DNA from: Streptomyces sp. NBC_01485 | GTDB lineage: Bacteria; Actinomycetota; Actinomycetes; Streptomycetales; Streptomycetaceae | Assembly (NCBI RefSeq): GCF_036227125.1 | Contig: NZ_CP109435.1 | Span: 8,432,001-8,496,000 of the forward strand | Length of the DNA: 64,000 nucleotides | Reading direction: 5' to 3' | Shown here: positions 60,179 through 64,000 of the stretch, piece after piece | Numbering within the stretch: the first letter of the stretch is position 1 | Layout of the letters: every line of letters starts with the position of its first letter | Notes under the pieces: model-generated | Databases searched by the model: none | What the model was told of the DNA's origin: nothing | The model's input: the letters and a program-made list of their open reading frames with translations, nothing else | Made by a program: the position numbers and the translations under genes

Positions 60179-61336
60179 TCACGCCCCCGGGTGCAGCCCG
60201 AGCACACCCGGCGTCGGGTCGCCCTTCGCCTCGCCGAAGTACAGGGCGAACGTCTGCTTCAGACGCTCCACCTCGGCCCGGTCGGCCATGAAGCGGGGGA
60301 AGCCGTCGAGGTTCGCGTTCGGGTACTCCCAGATCGGCTTCAGGCCGGACGCGGGCGTGACGTCGGTACGGACCGACCAGCCGTTGAAGGAGTTCTGCTG
60401 ACTGTCCTTCGACAACTGCCAGTTGAGGTAGAGCTTGGCGGCCGTGGTGTTCGCGGCCTGCTTCAGGATCGCCGCCCGCTGCCCCCATCCCATGAACGGG
60501 GCGCTGTCCGGGACGACCCACTTCACCGGTCCCGTGGCGAGCGGCGCCCCGGCGCCGGCGACGCCGATCGCGTACTGCCCGGACTGCACGGCGTCGCCGG
60601 GCGAGTTGCTGCCGCGCGCGAACCGGACGTCCTGCGCGGCCAGCCCGGCCACCCAGTCCCAGCCGTAGTGCTTGACGTACAGCGAGTACAGGAACAGGAC
60701 GGCGTCGTCGTCGTTCGGGTACGACGACGCGATCCGCCCCTTCCACTTCGCGTCGAGCAGGTCCAGCGGGGTGCGCGGCGCGTCCGAACCCACCGCGTCC
60801 GGCCCGTACATGAAGCTGAACCCGATCGCCGCGACCGCGACCCACGCGCCCTGCGGGTCCTTGAACGCGTCGTAGACCTTCGAGAACCCGGCGGGCTTGT
60901 ACGACAGCAGCCGGCCCTGCGCCTTCCAGCGGGTGAAGTCCTGCACGGTCTGCAACTGGACGACGTCGGGGACGAGGGTGCCGGTGGCGAGCTGGTTGTC
61001 GACACGGACGTCGTGGTACTTGCTGTAGTCGACGATCAGCGTCAGGTCGACGTCCGGGAAACGCTCGCGCCAGGCGGCCCTGACGCCGTCCTGCTGGGTC
61101 GGGGTGTCCCCGCCGGCGTAGACGACGAGCTTGCCCCCTTCCGCGACCGCGGCCCGGTACAGCTCGTCGAGCGACCTGGTCTCCTCGGCGCCGGAACCGG
61201 TCCGGCCGGCGGAGGCGGACGCGCCGGACGCGGAGGCGGGGGAGGCGGACGCCGGGGACGTGCCGAGGGCGCCGAGGCCGAGGGCGGCACCCGCCCCGGT
61301 CGCGAGGAGACGCCTTCTGCTGGGGAAGCTGGGCAT
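60179..61336 (-). CDS. Tat-secreted solute-binding protein, iron-type, orphan
   Basis: The 385-residue protein has a Tat signal (PSRRRLLATGAGAALGLGAL) and an Ala/Ser-rich linker (30-50), then a periplasmic-binding fold of the Fe(III)/spermidine type (AAVAEGGKLVVYAGGD, GTLVPDVVQLQTVQDF, WKGRIASSYPND). No lipobox cysteine is visible, so retention is unclear. No permease or ATPase gene is next to it. The ligand is unknown; ferric complexes are a guess from the family. Confidence 0.75.
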   Translation of the reverse strand: MPSFPSRRRLLATGAGAALGLGALGTSPASASPASASGASASAGRTGSGAEETRSLDELYRAAVAEGGKLVVYAGGDTPTQQDGVRAAWRERFPDVDLTLIVDYSKYHDVRVDNQLATGTLVPDVVQLQTVQDFTRWKAQGRLLSYKPAGFSKVYDAFKDPQGAWVAVAAIGFSFMYGPDAVGSDAPRTPLDLLDAKWKGRIASSYPNDDDAVLFLYSLYVKHYGWDWVAGLAAQDVRFARGSNSPGDAVQSGQYAIGVAGAGAPLATGPVKWVVPDSAPFMGWGQRAAILKQAANTTAAKLYLNWQLSKDSQQNSFNGWSVRTDVTPASGLKPIWEYPNANLDGFPRFMADRAEVERLKQTFALYFGEAKGDPTPGVLGLHPGA

Positions 61337-61530
61337 GCTGGGGAGACCTCTCTGGACTCTCAGGGGGGAGTGGGGGGCGACCGGGCGCCACGGTCGGGGC
61401 CGAGTCTGCCGGTCCCGGCGGCCGGCCGGTGTCCTCCGGACGGAGCGGATGACGGACGTACGGTGGAATCCCCGTTCAACCGATCGGTTGAACGCCCCCT
61501 GCGCGCACCGCCGTTACGGCCGCAACGCCG

Positions 61531-62520
61531 CTACGGCCGGGCCAGCCGGCGCATCGTCAGCGCGAGGTGCAGCCGCAGCCGGCCCTGAGGCGTGCGCACC
61601 GGCCACCCCAGCAGATGCTCGGCGTGGGCCAGCCGGTCCTGGAGCGTGGAGTGGTGGACGTTCGCCTCGGCCGCCGCCGCCCGCAGACTCGGCGTGGCGG
61701 TGACGGCGTACAGGGTGGCGAGCAGCCAGGGGGCGTCCGCGGCGGCCGACTCGACCGCCTGGACGTCCGGCGGGGGTTCGGCGCCCGGCACGACGAGGTC
61801 GGCCAGCAGCGCGATGCCGCCGAGCTCTTCGGCGTACACGACCCGCGGTCCGGGGTCCTGCGCGGTGCCGTCCGCGGTGAAGCGCAGCGCGGTGCGGGCC
61901 GCGGCCCAGGAGTGGTGCAGGTCCGGCACCGGCACGGCGGGCCCGACACCGGCCCGGCCGGCGGGCACCGCCTCCCGGGCGTCCGCGGGCAGCACCCGGG
62001 GCCGGCCGCCGGGCGTGGCCAGGGCACGGGCCGGGGCGGCGGGGGCGAGGCCGAGACGGCGGGCCGCGTGGAGCCGGGCCGGTTCGGCGGCCGTGGCGTC
62101 GAGGAGGGTCTCGATCAGGGCGGGATCGTCGAGCGGGGCCCGGCCGTGCGTACGGTCGAGGACGAGGCGGGCCGCGCCGGCCGCCCGTTCCAGGATCACG
62201 GCGTCCACGACGCTGGGCGCCGCACCGGTGCGTTCCAGCCACAGCGCGGCGGCGCCGTCGGGCGTCAGAGCCGTGGACGGCCAGGCCGGGTCCGGCGGCA
62301 GGTCCGTGTCCCGGCGCATGCCGTCGGCCTCCACCCGGATCCGCACCCGCCGGTCGGCGTCGACGAGCCGCGCGGGTACCCCGGCCAGCACCGCCGCACC
62401 GCGCACCAGCGCCTCGACCCCGGCCCGCGACTCGGCCAGCCGGTCGAAATAGGCGATGACCCGGACCGCGGCCCCGGCGTCGGGGTCCAGCGCGGTCATC
62501 CGCCCGGCCAGCTCTTTCAT
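61531..62520 (-). CDS. PucR/CdaR-like transcriptional regulator
   Basis: The 329-residue protein ends in the PucR-type helix-turn-helix (SLRAAAAEANVHHSTLQDRLAHAEHLLGW), which in this family lies at the C-terminus. The central part has the GGDEF-like/ligand region of CdaR proteins. It probably controls the esterase gene 158 bp upstream on the same strand or its own expression. The ligand is unknown. Confidence 0.75.
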   Translation of the reverse strand: MKELAGRMTALDPDAGAAVRVIAYFDRLAESRAGVEALVRGAAVLAGVPARLVDADRRVRIRVEADGMRRDTDLPPDPAWPSTALTPDGAAALWLERTGAAPSVVDAVILERAAGAARLVLDRTHGRAPLDDPALIETLLDATAAEPARLHAARRLGLAPAAPARALATPGGRPRVLPADAREAVPAGRAGVGPAVPVPDLHHSWAAARTALRFTADGTAQDPGPRVVYAEELGGIALLADLVVPGAEPPPDVQAVESAAADAPWLLATLYAVTATPSLRAAAAEANVHHSTLQDRLAHAEHLLGWPVRTPQGRLRLHLALTMRRLARP

Positions 62521-62678
62521 ACGACCATTCTGCGCCACGCGGCCACCGTCGAGGAGACCGCGGCCACGACGGTCGGCCCAAGGGCGGAGCCTTGGGCCGA
62601 CCGGGCTGACGTGATCGTGCGATGTCGAGCGCCGCTGAGTCGTGGGGCCGCGAGCTGCTGAGCCGCCGCCCGCGGGGG

Positions 62679-63653
62679 TTACTCGGCGAGCAGCCTGCGC
62701 AGCCAGTCCAGGTGGGCCGCGCGGGCCGACCGGGACAGCGCGGTCTGCGGTGCGAAGCCGTCGAAGCCGTGGAAGCCGCCCGGCCAGACGTGCAGCTCGG
62801 CCACCCCGCCGGCCTGCCAGATCCGGGAGGCGTAGGCGACGACCTCGTCGCGGAACGTCTCGGCGGAGCCCACGTCGAGGAAGGCCGGGGGCAGCCCGGA
62901 CAGGTCCTCGGCACGGGCGGGCGCCGCGTAGGGGGAGACGTCCGGGCCGCCGCGCCGCTCGCCGAGCACCGCGGTCCACCCGGTCTCGTTGGCCGTGCGG
63001 TCCCATATGCCGAGGCCCGCCATCTGGTGGCTGGAAGGCGTGTCGTTGCGGTCGTCCAGCATCGGGCACATCAGCATCTGGCCGAGCGGCCGCGGCCCCT
63101 GCCGGTCGCGCAGCAGCAGGGCGAGGGCGGCGCTCAGGCCGCCGCCGGCGCTGGCACCGGCGAGCACGACCCGCTCCGGGTCCGCGCCGAGCTCCTCGGC
63201 GTGCTCCACCGTCCACAGCAGACCGGCGTACACGTCCTCGATCGCCGCCGGATACGGGTGCTCGGGCGCCAGCCGGTACTCCACGGACACCACGATCATG
63301 TCCAGTTCCCGCGCCCAGTCGAGGACGGCGTCCACGCCGACCCGGTTGGTGCCGAGGACCATGCCGCCGCCGTGCATGTGGTAGACGACGGGACGCGGCC
63401 GGTCGGGGGCCGGCGAGGTGGGCCGGCAGATCAGCAGCGAGATCTCGGGGGCGCCCTCCGGCCCCGGCACCGTCCGCTCCTCGGCCTCGAAGGCGCCGCC
63501 CACGGTCAGGTCCAGTTGGGCGAGCAGCGCGATCCCCGGCCCCTGCCGGATGGCCGGGATGTCCTCGAGGCTCAGCCCCGGCTTGACCATCTCCCTGATC
63601 AGTTCCAGGGCGGCGTCGAGTTCGGGGTCGAAGGGCGGCGGCACGTGGGTCAT
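62679..63653 (-). CDS. alpha/beta hydrolase, hormone-sensitive-lipase type esterase
   Basis: The 324-residue esterase has the HGGG oxyanion motif (VVYHMHGGGMVLGTN), the nucleophile in GASAGGGLSAAL, the catalytic Asp in PPAFLDVGSAETF and His in GGFHGFDGF. There is no signal peptide. These enzymes hydrolyse short acyl esters; the natural substrate is not evident. Confidence 0.9.
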   Translation of the reverse strand: MTHVPPPFDPELDAALELIREMVKPGLSLEDIPAIRQGPGIALLAQLDLTVGGAFEAEERTVPGPEGAPEISLLICRPTSPAPDRPRPVVYHMHGGGMVLGTNRVGVDAVLDWARELDMIVVSVEYRLAPEHPYPAAIEDVYAGLLWTVEHAEELGADPERVVLAGASAGGGLSAALALLLRDRQGPRPLGQMLMCPMLDDRNDTPSSHQMAGLGIWDRTANETGWTAVLGERRGGPDVSPYAAPARAEDLSGLPPAFLDVGSAETFRDEVVAYASRIWQAGGVAELHVWPGGFHGFDGFAPQTALSRSARAAHLDWLRRLLAE

Positions 63654-63863
63654 GGGTTTCTCCTCATGCGGAACGCGGGACGCGAAACGCGGTTGCGCGG
63701 CGGCTCAGGCGGCCCATGATCGGCGCATCGACGGCCCGCCGGAGCACCGCCGTACGGCGGAACCTGCCCGCCATTCGGCGGGTGACGCCCGTCCCGGCGC
63801 TCGCATCTTGCCAATACATGACCTTTTGTTCACCTCTGAGGGGTGGAAAAGATCCGGCCACTG

Positions 63864-63878
63864 CGACAATGATTTTCA
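63864..63878. promoter_or_regulatory. Zur-box-like site before the TerC gene
   Basis: CGACAAT-G-ATTTTCA has a perfect right half of the 7-1-7 Zur consensus and 5/7 matches on the left. It is 30 nt before the GTG of the TerC-family gene. Weak, but it lies in an AT-richer stretch with no other explanation. Confidence 0.35.
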
Positions 63879-63907
63879 CCCTCATACAGGCATCAGGAGT
63901 ACCACCA

Positions 63908-64000
63908 GTGAACGTCTCGCTCTCCGTCTGGCTGCTGACCGTGGCGGCCTTGTGCGCGCTCGTCGCCGCCGACTTCTTCATCGGACGCAAACCGCACGAC
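63908..64000 (+). CDS. TerC-family membrane protein, N-terminal part
   Basis: The window ends after 31 codons. The visible VSLSVWLLTVAALCALVAADFFIGRKPHD matches the first membrane segment of the TerC/Alx family, with the conserved acidic ADFF and GRKPHD. The family exports metals such as manganese or is linked to tellurite resistance. The GTG has an AGGAG site 9 nt upstream. Confidence 0.8.
   Translation, partial: MNVSLSVWLLTVAALCALVAADFFIGRKPHD

Noticed and set aside
63786..63907. yybP-ykoY manganese riboswitch before the TerC gene
   Set aside because: The leader is short and I could not find the conserved paired elements of that riboswitch class.

Overview
The window is chromosomal DNA from an actinomycete, almost certainly a Streptomyces. 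GC is very high, many starts are GTG, many gene pairs overlap by 4 nt (ATGA/GTGA), there are several Tat-dependent secreted proteins, and a typical Streptomyces intergenic repeat follows sdhB. I see no rRNA, tRNA, CRISPR array, transposase or phage integrase.

Left part (1-12 kb) is mostly conserved metabolism: the end of an sdhCAB operon, an olsB/olsA-like acyltransferase pair (ornithine-lipid type), an SDR reductase, a cysteine-free zinc-independent L32 gene (rpmF) behind a probable Zur box with a CobW-like stub after it, a small HAD protein, dodecin, and a complete egtABCD ergothioneine operon. From memory, sdh, ols and egt genes are also close together in S. coelicolor.

12-23 kb holds a PARG-like gene remnant, a small secreted protein, an orphan PemK/MazF-like protein whose start lies inside a perfect 21-bp hairpin, a flotillin plus NfeD-like OB protein, a Tat-secreted GH43-CBM42 arabinofuranosidase, a TrmB/LuxR regulator, a 1164-aa subtilase and an intradiol dioxygenase. 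22.6-27.6 kb is a partly decayed sugar locus: a DeoR regulator coupled to a broken GH4 glycosidase, a ricin-type lectin remnant, and an intact binding-protein-dependent ABC importer. A second flotillin/NfeD-like module follows (27.6-29.1 kb), then a SpoIIE-type phosphatase.

30.5-40.6 kb is a plant-sugar region: dehydrogenase, FAH-family hydrolase and IclR regulator divergent from an IlvD/Edd sugar-acid dehydratase, a GH2 enzyme, a truncated GH3 pseudogene, a TetR regulator and a GH43 beta-xylosidase. The two outer glycosidase promoters share an 11-nt motif.

The most unusual part is 40.7-55.9 kb. A CHAT (caspase-like) protease with a His257/Cys299 dyad is followed on the same strand by a gene for a 3199-aa protein I cannot assign to any family, a small lipoprotein and a formylglycine-generating-enzyme-fold protein. 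A divergent two-gene unit lies upstream: a small acidic protein and a 3-TM protein with a Pro-Ala tail. Four in-frame tandem repeats occur in this locus, one directly after the CHAT catalytic cysteine. This looks like an undescribed protease-centred conflict or regulatory system; the function is inference.

The right end (55.9-64 kb) holds a MarR/MFS efflux pair with a 33-bp palindrome between them, a NarL-type two-component system, an orphan Tat-secreted binding protein, a PucR-like regulator, an HSL-type esterase and the first codons of a TerC-family gene.
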